Of a stretch of DNA of 64,000 bases, positions 47,527 through 57,823 are shown one piece after another. Under the pieces are notes generated by a model, which saw only the letters and a program-made list of their open reading frames with translations, ran no database searches and was not told where the DNA came from. The DNA comes from Methylobacter sp. (GTDB taxonomy: Bacteria; Pseudomonadota; Gammaproteobacteria; Methylococcales; Methylomonadaceae): contig JAUXTH010000143.1 of assembly GCA_030679035.1 (NCBI GenBank), forward strand, positions 1 to 64,000, read 5' to 3'. Position 1 is the first letter of the stretch. The number at the start of each line of letters is the position of its first letter. Made by a program: the position numbers and the translations under genes.

Positions 47527-50500
47527 AACCGAAACTCCTCGAGAACGGGATTGCTTAACGACTGCCCGAAATGCTCGGGTATTAAATTGGGCGGCATTTC
47601 AAAAGCCGGGCTATTGCCCTGGTTATCGGCTATCGCCGCCGCCAGCGCGGACAATACCGGATAGGCGAACACCGCCCGCGGCTCCAATGCCCAGCCTTGT
47701 TGGCGCAAGCGTTCGACCAGCGTCAGCGCCATCAGCGAATGGCCGCCCAACTCGAAGAAATGGTCGTTGCGGCCTACCCGTTCCAACTCCAACAGCTCCT
47801 GCCAGATGCCGGACAGCGCGGTTTCTATCGCGCCTTGCGGCGCTTCGTAGCGATGGCTGATCACCGAATCCGCGTCAGGCTTGGGCAACGCGGCGCGGTC
47901 CAGCTTGCCGTTGGCGGTCAGCGGCAAGGCCGGCAAAACGACAAAGGCGCTGGGCAGCATGTAATCGGGCAAGGTCTCGGCCAAGTCGGCGCGAAGATCG
48001 GCAATCGACAATTCATTGCCTACGTCTTGGGTCAAATACGCCACCAGCCGCTTATCGCCATGCCCGTCTTCGCGGGCGATAACGACCGCCTCGCGCACAC
48101 CGGCATAAGCGCTCAGCCGGTTTTCAATCTCGCCCAATTCGATCCGAAAGCCGCGAATCTTGACCTGGAAGTCGTTGCGGCCCAAATAGTCGATAGTGCC
48201 GTCCGGCCGGTAACGGGCCAAATCGCCGGTTTTGTAGAGCCTGCTGCCGACCGGGCCGTAGGGGTTCGGAATGAATTTTTCCGCCGTCAGTCCAGGACGA
48301 TTGAGGTAACCCCGGCCCAAGCCGATGCCGCCGATATGCAGCTCGCCCGGCGTTCCCGGCAATACCGGGTTGAGCTGCCGGTCGAGAATGTAGAGCGCAA
48401 TATTGGCTATTGGGCGGCCTATCGGTATCGCCGTTTCAGCGCTGCCCGGCAAACAGGCCCAATAACTGACGTCCACCGACGCTTCGGTAGGGCCGTAAAG
48501 GTTGTGCAGTTCAGCCGGGAGTTTTTGCAAAAAGCGCTGCACCAAGTCGGCAGGCAAGGCTTCGCCGCTGCAAATGACCCGTTTTAACGACGTGCAGTTT
48601 TCCACGCCCGGCGTGTCGATAAAGACTTGCAGCATCGACGGCACGAAGTGGATAGTCGTGACATGCCGGTCGTTGATGGTGTCGATCAGCGCCAAGCTGT
48701 CCTTGTGCTGTTCCGGTCTGGCAACGACCAGTTGCGCGCCGGTCATCAACGGCCAGAAGAATTCCCAGACCGACACATCGAAACTGTACGGGGTCTTTTG
48801 CAATACCTTATCCGTTTGATCCAGTCCGTATTGCTGCTGCATCCATTGCAGCCGGTTAAGTATGCCTTGATGCGGTACGCCCGCGCCTTTCGGTTGACCT
48901 GTTGAACCGGAGGTGTAGATGCAATAGGCGAGGTTTTCCGGCTTAAGCGGAACATCGGGATTGGCGTCGCAGGCCTTCGACACTTTGTCCCATTCGCTAT
49001 CCAGGCACAGCACCGTCGCGGTAAAGGCCGCGATTTTTTCCCGGCATGTTTCCTGGGTAAGCACTATCGGCGCGTTGACATCGTGCAGCATGAAGTCCAG
49101 CCGGTCTTGCGGATAGCCGGGATCGAGCGGCACATAAGCGCCGCCTGCCTTAAGGATGCCCATCAGGCCGATCACCATCTCCAGCGACCGCTCAACGCAA
49201 ATGCCGACCAGCACATCCGGCCCGACGCCCTTGGAGCACAGGTAATGGGCCAGCTGATTGGCTTTGGCGTTCAGTTCGGCATAGCTTAAGATCAATTCAT
49301 CGTTCCCACGCTCTGCGTGGGAATGCAGTTCGAACCGCTCTGCGGTTCGGGACGCTGGAGCGTCCCTGCCTGGGTTACCACGCAGAGCGTGGGAACCATA
49401 AGTGGAATTTGGAATCCCTAGCACTTGCCTCTCGAACATCACCGCAACGGCATCCGGTGTCTTTTCAACCTGAGCTTCGAACAACTGATGGATAAACCGG
49501 TCTTGCGGATAGTCGGTTTCCGTCGCATTCCACTCGACCAGAATCTGCCGTTTATCCGCCGCACTCAGCAGCGACAACTCGGATAATCGGGTATGCGGAT
49601 GTTCGATAAAGGCTGCAAGCAGGCATTGCAACTGCTCCAGCATCCGTTTAACCGTTTCGGCTTCGAACCGGTCTGCGGCGTAGGTTATTTCCAGGCGAAG
49701 TTCCGATCCGGGAAAAGCGGATACGGTCATCGGGTAATTGCTTTGGTCGACAACGCCGATTTCGTCGACAGTCAAGCCGTCGGCATGTTCGGCCAATGCC
49801 TGGTTGATCGGATAGTTCTCGAAAACCAGCAAACTTTCAAACAAGGGCGTGCCGCGCGCCACTTCAGACCAGCCTTGGACTTGCGTTAACGGCGTATATT
49901 CATAACGGCGCATGTCCTGGTTTTGCGCAAACAGCGCTTGCAGCCAGTCGAGTACGGTGCTGTCGGGCCTTATCTTGATACGCAGGGGCAAGCTGTTGAT
50001 GAACAGGCCGACCATAGTCTCGACGCCGATTAAGTCGGCGGGACGCCCGGACACAGTGGTGCCGAAAACAATATCGTTCTCGCCGCTGTAACGGCTGAGC
50101 AATAATCCCCAGGCGGCTTGCACCAGCGTATTCATGGTCAGGTGCTGCTGTTTTGCGAAAGCCAGTAAGGTATCGGTGTATTCCGCCGATAGCGTCAGCC
50201 CAAGTTTGGCATAGTCGCTCACCTGATGTTGACCGGTGTTGTCCGCCGGTTTATCCGCAAGCAACATCGTCGGGGCGCTAAAGCCGCTAAGCTCGGAACG
50301 CCAGTACGCTTCGGCTGCGGCCATGTCCTGATTTTGCAGCCAGGCGATATAGTCGCGGTAAGGGCGCACAGCCGTTGACAATGGCGCATTCCCGCGCCGT
50401 ATCGACTCATAAGCGGCAAACAACTCTTTCACCAGCAATGGCCCGCTCCAGCCGTCCAATAATATGTGGTGGTAACTCCATAGCAGGTAATGCGCCTGAT

Positions 50501-53500
50501 CCGAACATTGCACCAAGCTCACACGCATCAACGGCGCACGGGTAAAATCGAATCCGCTTGCCAGATCGTCGGCCTGTAGCTGTTGCCAGTGTTGCGCTTG
50601 TTCCAAAGCCGGTTGGCCCCGCCAATCGTATTCGGTAATCGGCAGTTGCAGGTTCTTTTCCACGATTTGCAAAGGCTGATCCTGATTCTCGAAATGGAAA
50701 CGGGTGCGCAGAATCGGATGATGCCCGACCAGCTGTTGCCAAACTTGTTTGAAGGCAGGGACATTGAGTTCGCCCGTCAAACGGCAACCGATTTGGATGC
50801 AGTAAACGCTGGATTCGGCGGCAATCAAACTGTGGAACATCAGTCCGTGTTGCAGCGGCGCCAGCGGGTAGACGTCTTCAATCTGCCGGGGCGTCAAGAC
50901 CAAGGCGTCCAGTTCGGTTTGCGCCAAGGCAATTAACGGAAAATCAACCGGCGTATAGCTGCCCGAATCAGGCAATACGCAATGCGCTATCAACGCTTTG
51001 AGATGGCGCAGATAATGCCCGGACAGGGTTTCAATACTGGCCTTGCGGTAGCGCTCGCGGCTGTAGCGCCAGCTTAGCTGAAGCCGCCCGTCGGCAATAC
51101 TGCCGATCACGGCCAATTCATGCGCCCGGAGTCCTGCCGGATCGCAATTTGCGCCGGTCGCTGCACGGGTCGGTGAGAACGGCGCATCGGCTACCATGAC
51201 CGTGTCGATTTGGCCGAGGTAGTTAAAAATGATCTGCGCTTTGGGCTGGGCGGCCAGTTGCGCTTTAATCTCAGCATCCGGCGAAAGGTAGCGCAGCAGG
51301 CCGTAGCCGATGCCCTTCATCGGAATGGCCCGCAGTTGCTCTTTGACCAATTTCAGCGCATCGCCCAAGGAAGCGTCGCTGGAAACACTCAACAGCGCGG
51401 GATAAACGCTGGTAAACCAGCCCACGGTGCGGGAAACATCCACGTCGCCGGCTATGTCCTCGCGCCCGTGGCTTTCCAAATCGACCAATACCGATTCGCT
51501 GTGCATCCAGTCGCGTAACGTGAGCGTCAGCGCAGTCAGCAACAGTTCATCTATTTTGGTGCGATAAGCCCCAGGAGCGTCCTGTAGCAAGGCGCGCGTT
51601 TCGGCTTCGGTCAAGCTGACCGTTATCTCGCTTTCCGCTGCAAACAGGTTGCCGCCAGCGGGTTCGTCTACCGGCAACTCTGCAACCTGATGCCGCAGCG
51701 CATCCAGCCAATAATAGGTGTCGAGCGGCAAACCGCCTGCGCCTGCCTGATTGACGATTTGTTCAGACCAGTATTTGAATGAAGTGGTTTTTGCCGGTAA
51801 TGCCGGTGCCCGACCGGCCATCAATTGCCGGCAAAGGCTGCTCAAATCTTCCAGCAAAATCCGCCAGGAAACGCCGTCCACGACCAAGTGGTGGATCGCT
51901 AGCAACACACGGTCGCCCCGCCCTTCGCCCAAGTCGAACCAAACCGCACGCAATACCGGGCCTTCACTTAAATGCAGCTGGGCTTGCTGAATCGATGCCG
52001 CCGATTCCAGCATCTCGGCTTGCCATTCTGTGGGGACGTCGGCTAAATCGATGCGTTCGAAAACCGCCTGGGGTTCATCCTTAAGCAGGTGTTGTTGCCA
52101 CTCGCCGCCTTGTTGGTTAAACCGCATCCGCAACGCATCATGATGGATCAGCAATTGTTTGATGGCAGCCTCTACAATATCCGGGGTCAAGCCGGGACCG
52201 GCTTCCAGCAACAATGCCTGATTCCAGTGATGGGGGTTATTCAGGTTTTGCTCGAAAAACCAGTGCTGGATCGGCGTCAGCGGCACGCCGCCGGACACCG
52301 GCCCTTGTTCGGCGGATAGCTGTTGAATCTGTTCGGCGGCCAGCGCCAACGCGCTTAGCGTTTGATTCTGAAACAGCTGTTTCGGGGTAATCACGACACC
52401 GGCCTGCCGTGCGCGGCTGACGACCTGAATGCTCAAAATCGAATCGCCGCCCAGTTCGAAGAAGTTATCGTGCAGCCCGACGCGCTTGACCGCCAACAAC
52501 TCGCGCCAAATATCGGCCAAAATATTTTCAACCGGCGTTTGTGGTTCCTGGTAGTGTTGCGTTGACATTCCGCTCATATCCGGTTGAGGTAAACGTTTGT
52601 GATCCAGTTTACCGTTGGCGCTGAGCGGCATGCTGTCCAGCAGCACAAAGGCCGAAGGCACCATGTAATCCGGCAGCGTTTCCTTGAGCCGGGCTTTTAG
52701 CGTTTCGATGTTGACAGCCTCCTTGCTGACAGCAACCAGATAAGCGACCAGCCGCTTGTCGCCGGGTTGGTCTTCCCTGGCAATAACTGCCGCCTCTTTT
52801 GTATCGGGTGCCTCAAGCAGCCTTGCCTCGATTTCCCCCAACTCAATCCTGAATCCGCGAATTTTTACCTGATGATCGATACGGCCTAAAAAATCGATAT
52901 TGCCGTCCTGACGGTAACGCGCCAGATCGCCGGTTTTATACAGCCTGCCGCCGTTTTGTATAAACGGATCGGGGATGAACTTTTCCGCCGTCAGTTCTGG
53001 ACGTTGCCAATAGCCGCGCGCCACACCTGCTCCGCCGATATGGAGTTCGCCCTGCACCCCGATAGGCGCAGGGTTGCCGCAGCCATCCAGGATGTACAGC
53101 CGGACGTTGTCGATCGGTCGGCCGATCGATAACGGCCTGTCCAGGTCGTCTTGAGTTGCCGGGTAAACGCTGCTCCATACCGTGGCTTCGGTCGGGCCGT
53201 ATTCGTTATACATCTGCACCTGCGGCAACACCGCGTAGTGTCGCTTGACAACTTCGGTTGAGCACGCCTCTCCGGCGACAATGGCCGTTTTCAGGGTTTG
53301 CAGCTGCGCTCCTACTTGGTTCAACAGCAAACCGTAAAAGGACGGCAGCGCCAGCAGATGCGTGACTCGATGGCGTTCGATCAATGCGCCCAGAGCGGAC
53401 GGATCCTTGATCTGATCGTCCTCAGGTAAACACAGACAGCCGCCCTGCCCCAGCGTCCAGAACAATCCGGCTACGGAACTGTCGAACGCAAACGAGGACA

Positions 53501-56500
53501 GCAATAGATAGCAGCCGACCGGCTCCTGATAATAAGCGCCTCTGGCCCAGGTGGAGTGCATCAGGTTGCCGTGGCCGACGACCACGCCTTTGGGTTTGCC
53601 GGTCGAACCCGAAGTGTAAATAACATAGGCCGCGTGATCAGCATGCAGCGGTATTTCCAGGTTATCGCTGCTGTAATGGGCATAAGTGTCAATATCATCA
53701 ATGCAAATCGTCGCCAAATCGCCGCAATCCAGGCTGGGCAACAGTGCTGCACTGGTCAGCAGCCAGTCACAACCGGCATCTTGCAGCAAATAAGCGAGTC
53801 TCTCTTTGGGATAAGCAGGATCGACCGGCACATAAACCGCGCCGGCTTTGAGGATAGCCAATATCCCAAGCACCATCTCCGGGCTGCGCTGGATACACAA
53901 GGCGACGCGTTTTTCCGGCCCTGCACCTTGCATCCGCAGACACTGCGCCAGGCGATTGGCCTGCGCATTAAGCTCAGCATAGCTAAGACGCCTTTCCTGA
54001 TAGACCAGGGCTGACGCTTGCGGCTGTTGCCGAGCGACGGCTTCGAAAACGCTGTGTACCGTGCTGTTACGCGGGTAATCGGAACCGGTTTCATTCCAGG
54101 CCGACAGCTTTTTTTGCTCCGGCACGGTCAGCAACGGCAGCTCCGACAAACGGCTGGAGGGATTGGCAAGTATGCCGTGCAGCAGGCATTGGAAATGGCC
54201 TATAAGCCTTAAAACCGTAGAGCGGGACAGCAGATCGCTACGGTATTGGAACGAGGCCTCCAAGCCTTGCCCCGTCTCCGCCATCAGCAAGGTAAGATCG
54301 AATTGTACGGCGACATCCTCCAGCGCATAGCTTTCGGCCGGCACACCCGCCCAATCCAGCGCTATGCCCGGTATGCCCAGTGCCAGCCCGGCAGCGGCCG
54401 ATGCAGGATCGGCGCCGCTCTGCAACCCGAACCAGACCCGGTAAAACGCCGACAGTCCCTGATCGCGTTCAGGCTGCAATTTTTCTACCAGCAGCGAAAA
54501 CGGGTAATGCTGATGCTCCAGAGCGCCCAGCACCGTAGCGTTGACCTCGGCCAAATAATCGCTAAAGCGCTGGCCGGCGGCAGGGTGTGAGCGTAGCGCC
54601 ACCGGGTTGACGAAATAACCGACGGTGTCGGTAAACTCTCTCTTGGGCCTGCCCAGCGTCGGTGAGCCGACGATGATGTCCTGTTCTCCGCTATAACGAT
54701 AAAGCAGGGTTTTAAATACAGTCAGTAACAGCGTATACAGGGTCGTGTGATGCTCTGCGGCCAGTCGTTTAAGCTTTTGCAGGGTATCCGGTGCGATATT
54801 AAGATTTTCCGAACGCCCCCGGCATGACTGCGCACCGTCCGTTTTCCGTTCTGCAGGCAAAGCCAGCTTCGGCAATTCGCCGGACAACCGGCCTCGCCAG
54901 TATTGCCAGTCCTGTTCAGCGCGCTGGTCGGACAGATAGGCTGATTGCCAGGCGACATAATCGTCGTAACTCGCCGCCAAGTTAGGCAGCTTCGGGGTAT
55001 GCCCGGCTACCTGCCCCAGATAAAGCGCTTTGAATTCTTCCAGCAAAATCGAGAACGAGCGAAAATCGACAACGATGTGATGCGCGCAAAACACCAGCAC
55101 CTGATCGTCGTCGGCGCAGCTGAACAAGGCTGCAACCAGTAACGGTTCATTCGCCAAATCGAACGGTTCATGCACGAAAGCGGCGATATTTTCACTGCGT
55201 TGACGCTCATCGTCGCAACTGATCTCGGCGAACCGGGGCTGTAATTCCGTCAGCGGGATACGCACGATCCGGGTGTGCTGGTTAAGCCGAAAGCCGCTGC
55301 GAAGTTGTGCATGACGCTCGAACAATGCCGCCAATGCGTCGTGTACTGCCGTTTTATCAAGCTTGGCGCGGATATGTATCGCAACCGACATGTTATAGAG
55401 CGAGCTGTCCGCCTCTATCCGGTTGACGGTCCACAGCGCCTGCTGCCCGTAGGATAGCGGCTGTTCGCCGCCGTCTTTGACCGGAGCCGGCGCAATTTGC
55501 GCCGGCCCTGCCTTGGCCAATTTCAAAGCCTGTTCCGCGCACTCACCCAGAGACTGATTGCCGAGCAGATGCATGACCGGCAAATCGATAGCCAACAGCT
55601 CGTCGATAAAGTATTTCAGTTCCACCGCTTTTAGCGAGTCCATGCCCAAGCCGGTCAGCGATTGCTTTACGTCCACGGCTTCGACGGACAATCCGGACAG
55701 GGCCGCCGCCTTTTCGGCCAGATACTGCGCCAGCAGCTGCGCACCTTCGGCATCGGCAACCGACAGTAAAGCCTGTCTCAGTAAAGTCCGTTCCAGGCTA
55801 ACCGCCGGTTTAGCTGCCGCAGCGTTGCTGCTCTGGCTTACACCGTCCAACGCATCGACGGCGACCGCTTTTAAATCCTGTTGCTCAAAAGCCTGCCGAC
55901 AAGCCGAGCGCCTGATTTTGCCACTGCTGGTTTTCAGGATCGCTCCCGGTTTCAGAAGCATTACGGTGTCGGCCTGTATGCCGCATTCTTCGACCAGCCG
56001 TGCGCGTATCGCGGCGAACTCGGCCTTGTAATCGGACTGTCTTAAGCGGTTGCGCTTCAGTTCCGCCAATACGATCAGCTTTTCACCGTCGGCTCCACTG
56101 ACTGCAAAAGCAGCCGCACAGCCGGGATTTAATGCATCCGTCGCCGCTTCGGCCGCGTGCTCCAGGTCGTGAGGATAATAATTACGGCCGCGGATAATGA
56201 TCAGATCTTTCAGCCGCCCTGAAACGAACAATTCTTCGCCATTAAGAAAGCCTAAATCGCCTGTGCGCAGCCATTGGCCGTCGGTATCGCCGACAAAAGC
56301 CTGCTCGGTGGCTTGTGGATTTTGCCAATAGCCCAGGCTGATGCTGGGGCCCCCTAGCTGGATCTCGCCGATTCGGCCATCGCTGCACAATTCGCCTGAC
56401 TCCGGCTCGACGATACGAATTTGTTGTCCGGCATCGCCGGCTATCTTGCCGCAGCCAACCAGGCGTCGGCCTGCCTGATCATCCATGACCCGCTGTACAT

Positions 56501-57611
56501 TACCTTGTTCCAGACCTATCTTGTCAAAAGCCGTCACCGTGGGTTCGGCATATTTATCCCCGCCGGTAGCCAGCAAGGTTGCTTCCGCCAAGCCGTAACA
56601 GGGATAAAAAGCCTCGCGGCTAAATCCGCATTCTGCAAAAGCGGCGGCAAAACGATCCAAGGTATCCGGGTTAATCGGTTCGGCGCCGTTAAAGGCCAAT
56701 TGCCAGCTGCTAAGATCCAACCCAGCTTTTTCTTCGGCCGAGATTTTTTGCGCGCACAGATTGAATGCAAAATTGGGCCCGCCGCTGGTATGAGCGCGAT
56801 AATCGCTGATCGCTTGCAGCCAGCGGACAGGTTTTTCCAGAAACGCCATCGGCGACATTAAAATTGCGCTGGCCCCGCAATACAAGGGCTGCATGACGTT
56901 GCCGATCAAACCCATATCATGGTAGAGCGGCAACCACCCGACCACCGTCGACTGCGCATTGTGACCGAAGCGCCGTTTGATCAGCTGCTGATTCGCCATC
57001 AGATTGCCGTGGCTGATTATCACGCCCTTGGCGTTGCCGGTGGAACCCGAGGTGTATTGCAGGAAAGCCGGATCATGGTCGCGCAATGTCGGCAAGCGCC
57101 AGCCGCTTGCATCGACATCGGCAAGACTGTCGGTAATCAGCCAATGCCTATCTAACAAACCAGCACTGTCGACTGCAAATTGGCGCACCGCATTGGCGAC
57201 GCTTTGCGTGCTGAGTATCACCGCCGCCTGACTGTCATCAATGACCGCCTGCAAACGCGGCATGTGTCGGCCATTGCTCGGCGGATACGCCGGTACCGCA
57301 ATCGCTCCGGCGTAAAGACAGGCGAAAAACGCCACGATATAGTCTAATCCTGGAGGATAGAGCAAAACAGCGCGTTCGCCCTGCAACCCCTGCAACTGAA
57401 CGGCCAGCTGTCTGGCCTGCAAATCCAGCTCGCCGTAAGTCAGCGAGTTAAGCGGTTGTTCGCCGTTTTCCAGGAACGTATAAGCCGTGCGCTGCGTTTG
57501 CCGTTCTGCCCGCCACCGCAATAGTGCAACCAAGGATGCAGCGTTATCGATCAGTTCATCTTCATCGGCAACGTCAAAGCTGTACTGTTTACTTAACATC
57601 TGTTTCACCAT
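47523..57611 (-). CDS. NRPS, acyl-AMP ligase loading and modules 1-2
   Basis: 3362 residues: fatty acyl-AMP ligase (1-570; QYTSGSTGNAKG, GWLPLYHDMGLIG); ACP (GLGMDSLKAVE, about 657); acyl-accepting C (HHIVVDF, about 843); A1 (about 1335); T1 (about 1722); epimerase (about 1905); C (HHILLDGWS, about 2380); A2 (about 2898); T2 (about 3290). No thioesterase. The A1 pocket reads as A3 of the partner; A2 reads D-V-W-H-I-S-L-V-D-K, serine-like. About 44 extra residues near 2725-2770, just before the LSYAELN core of A2, come from a palindromic repeat. The start may be the ATG at 57611 or 57599. Confidence 0.95.
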   Translation of the reverse strand: MVKQMLSKQYSFDVADEDELIDNAASLVALLRWRAERQTQRTAYTFLENGEQPLNSLTYGELDLQARQLAVQLQGLQGERAVLLYPPGLDYIVAFFACLYAGAIAVPAYPPSNGRHMPRLQAVIDDSQAAVILSTQSVANAVRQFAVDSAGLLDRHWLITDSLADVDASGWRLPTLRDHDPAFLQYTSGSTGNAKGVIISHGNLMANQQLIKRRFGHNAQSTVVGWLPLYHDMGLIGNVMQPLYCGASAILMSPMAFLEKPVRWLQAISDYRAHTSGGPNFAFNLCAQKISAEEKAGLDLSSWQLAFNGAEPINPDTLDRFAAAFAECGFSREAFYPCYGLAEATLLATGGDKYAEPTVTAFDKIGLEQGNVQRVMDDQAGRRLVGCGKIAGDAGQQIRIVEPESGELCSDGRIGEIQLGGPSISLGYWQNPQATEQAFVGDTDGQWLRTGDLGFLNGEELFVSGRLKDLIIIRGRNYYPHDLEHAAEAATDALNPGCAAAFAVSGADGEKLIVLAELKRNRLRQSDYKAEFAAIRARLVEECGIQADTVMLLKPGAILKTSSGKIRRSACRQAFEQQDLKAVAVDALDGVSQSSNAAAAKPAVSLERTLLRQALLSVADAEGAQLLAQYLAEKAAALSGLSVEAVDVKQSLTGLGMDSLKAVELKYFIDELLAIDLPVMHLLGNQSLGECAEQALKLAKAGPAQIAPAPVKDGGEQPLSYGQQALWTVNRIEADSSLYNMSVAIHIRAKLDKTAVHDALAALFERHAQLRSGFRLNQHTRIVRIPLTELQPRFAEISCDDERQRSENIAAFVHEPFDLANEPLLVAALFSCADDDQVLVFCAHHIVVDFRSFSILLEEFKALYLGQVAGHTPKLPNLAASYDDYVAWQSAYLSDQRAEQDWQYWRGRLSGELPKLALPAERKTDGAQSCRGRSENLNIAPDTLQKLKRLAAEHHTTLYTLLLTVFKTLLYRYSGEQDIIVGSPTLGRPKREFTDTVGYFVNPVALRSHPAAGQRFSDYLAEVNATVLGALEHQHYPFSLLVEKLQPERDQGLSAFYRVWFGLQSGADPASAAAGLALGIPGIALDWAGVPAESYALEDVAVQFDLTLLMAETGQGLEASFQYRSDLLSRSTVLRLIGHFQCLLHGILANPSSRLSELPLLTVPEQKKLSAWNETGSDYPRNSTVHSVFEAVARQQPQASALVYQERRLSYAELNAQANRLAQCLRMQGAGPEKRVALCIQRSPEMVLGILAILKAGAVYVPVDPAYPKERLAYLLQDAGCDWLLTSAALLPSLDCGDLATICIDDIDTYAHYSSDNLEIPLHADHAAYVIYTSGSTGKPKGVVVGHGNLMHSTWARGAYYQEPVGCYLLLSSFAFDSSVAGLFWTLGQGGCLCLPEDDQIKDPSALGALIERHRVTHLLALPSFYGLLLNQVGAQLQTLKTAIVAGEACSTEVVKRHYAVLPQVQMYNEYGPTEATVWSSVYPATQDDLDRPLSIGRPIDNVRLYILDGCGNPAPIGVQGELHIGGAGVARGYWQRPELTAEKFIPDPFIQNGGRLYKTGDLARYRQDGNIDFLGRIDHQVKIRGFRIELGEIEARLLEAPDTKEAAVIAREDQPGDKRLVAYLVAVSKEAVNIETLKARLKETLPDYMVPSAFVLLDSMPLSANGKLDHKRLPQPDMSGMSTQHYQEPQTPVENILADIWRELLAVKRVGLHDNFFELGGDSILSIQVVSRARQAGVVITPKQLFQNQTLSALALAAEQIQQLSAEQGPVSGGVPLTPIQHWFFEQNLNNPHHWNQALLLEAGPGLTPDIVEAAIKQLLIHHDALRMRFNQQGGEWQQHLLKDEPQAVFERIDLADVPTEWQAEMLESAASIQQAQLHLSEGPVLRAVWFDLGEGRGDRVLLAIHHLVVDGVSWRILLEDLSSLCRQLMAGRAPALPAKTTSFKYWSEQIVNQAGAGGLPLDTYYWLDALRHQVAELPVDEPAGGNLFAAESEITVSLTEAETRALLQDAPGAYRTKIDELLLTALTLTLRDWMHSESVLVDLESHGREDIAGDVDVSRTVGWFTSVYPALLSVSSDASLGDALKLVKEQLRAIPMKGIGYGLLRYLSPDAEIKAQLAAQPKAQIIFNYLGQIDTVMVADAPFSPTRAATGANCDPAGLRAHELAVIGSIADGRLQLSWRYSRERYRKASIETLSGHYLRHLKALIAHCVLPDSGSYTPVDFPLIALAQTELDALVLTPRQIEDVYPLAPLQHGLMFHSLIAAESSVYCIQIGCRLTGELNVPAFKQVWQQLVGHHPILRTRFHFENQDQPLQIVEKNLQLPITEYDWRGQPALEQAQHWQQLQADDLASGFDFTRAPLMRVSLVQCSDQAHYLLWSYHHILLDGWSGPLLVKELFAAYESIRRGNAPLSTAVRPYRDYIAWLQNQDMAAAEAYWRSELSGFSAPTMLLADKPADNTGQHQVSDYAKLGLTLSAEYTDTLLAFAKQQHLTMNTLVQAAWGLLLSRYSGENDIVFGTTVSGRPADLIGVETMVGLFINSLPLRIKIRPDSTVLDWLQALFAQNQDMRRYEYTPLTQVQGWSEVARGTPLFESLLVFENYPINQALAEHADGLTVDEIGVVDQSNYPMTVSAFPGSELRLEITYAADRFEAETVKRMLEQLQCLLAAFIEHPHTRLSELSLLSAADKRQILVEWNATETDYPQDRFIHQLFEAQVEKTPDAVAVMFERQVLGIPNSTYGSHALRGNPGRDAPASRTAERFELHSHAERGNDELILSYAELNAKANQLAHYLCSKGVGPDVLVGICVERSLEMVIGLMGILKAGGAYVPLDPGYPQDRLDFMLHDVNAPIVLTQETCREKIAAFTATVLCLDSEWDKVSKACDANPDVPLKPENLAYCIYTSGSTGQPKGAGVPHQGILNRLQWMQQQYGLDQTDKVLQKTPYSFDVSVWEFFWPLMTGAQLVVARPEQHKDSLALIDTINDRHVTTIHFVPSMLQVFIDTPGVENCTSLKRVICSGEALPADLVQRFLQKLPAELHNLYGPTEASVDVSYWACLPGSAETAIPIGRPIANIALYILDRQLNPVLPGTPGELHIGGIGLGRGYLNRPGLTAEKFIPNPYGPVGSRLYKTGDLARYRPDGTIDYLGRNDFQVKIRGFRIELGEIENRLSAYAGVREAVVIAREDGHGDKRLVAYLTQDVGNELSIADLRADLAETLPDYMLPSAFVVLPALPLTANGKLDRAALPKPDADSVISHRYEAPQGAIETALSGIWQELLELERVGRNDHFFELGGHSLMALTLVERLRQQGWALEPRAVFAYPVLSALAAAIADNQGNSPAFEMPPNLIPEHFGQSLSNPVLEEFRL
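49302..49396. repeat. Family A palindromic repeat inside NRPS gene
   Basis: GTTCCCACGCTCTGCGTGGG at the left, internal GAACCGCTCTGCGGTTC and GGACGCTGGAGCGTCC, and an inverted end CCACGCAGAGCGTGGGAAC. It is the same family as the nuo gap repeats, and similarity extends a few bases beyond both ends. It is read through in frame (NRPS protein segment from about GIPNSTYG to AERGNDEL) with no stop codon. Confidence 0.85.
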
Positions 57612-57752
57612 TTATACAGTCTCTTGAATTGTAGTTATGTAGGCAGGAATAAGACCGTTTGAGCGGCAGCGAAAGCGACTGTTTCCGGCACGCTGAGAAT
57701 TGCTCTAACTCCTCGCAATCATTCACAGAAATAAAGCTTCCAACGCCTAGTG

Positions 57753-57781
57753 GACGATTGACCGTAATATTTTCCTCATAG
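57753..57781 (-). promoter_or_regulatory. Repeated box upstream of NRPS gene
   Basis: A 29-nt sequence that matches 58646-58674 at 26 positions. Read towards the NRPS gene it is CTATGAGGAAA, then CGGTCAATCGTC. GGAAA and CGTC resemble -35 and -10 elements of ECF sigma promoters, although the 14-nt spacing is short. It lies about 145 nt before the NRPS start; no other feature explains it. Confidence 0.45.
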
Positions 57782-57823
57782 TTGAGTTTTAACTATTCGG
57801 TCTAGCTGAGACAGATATATCGC

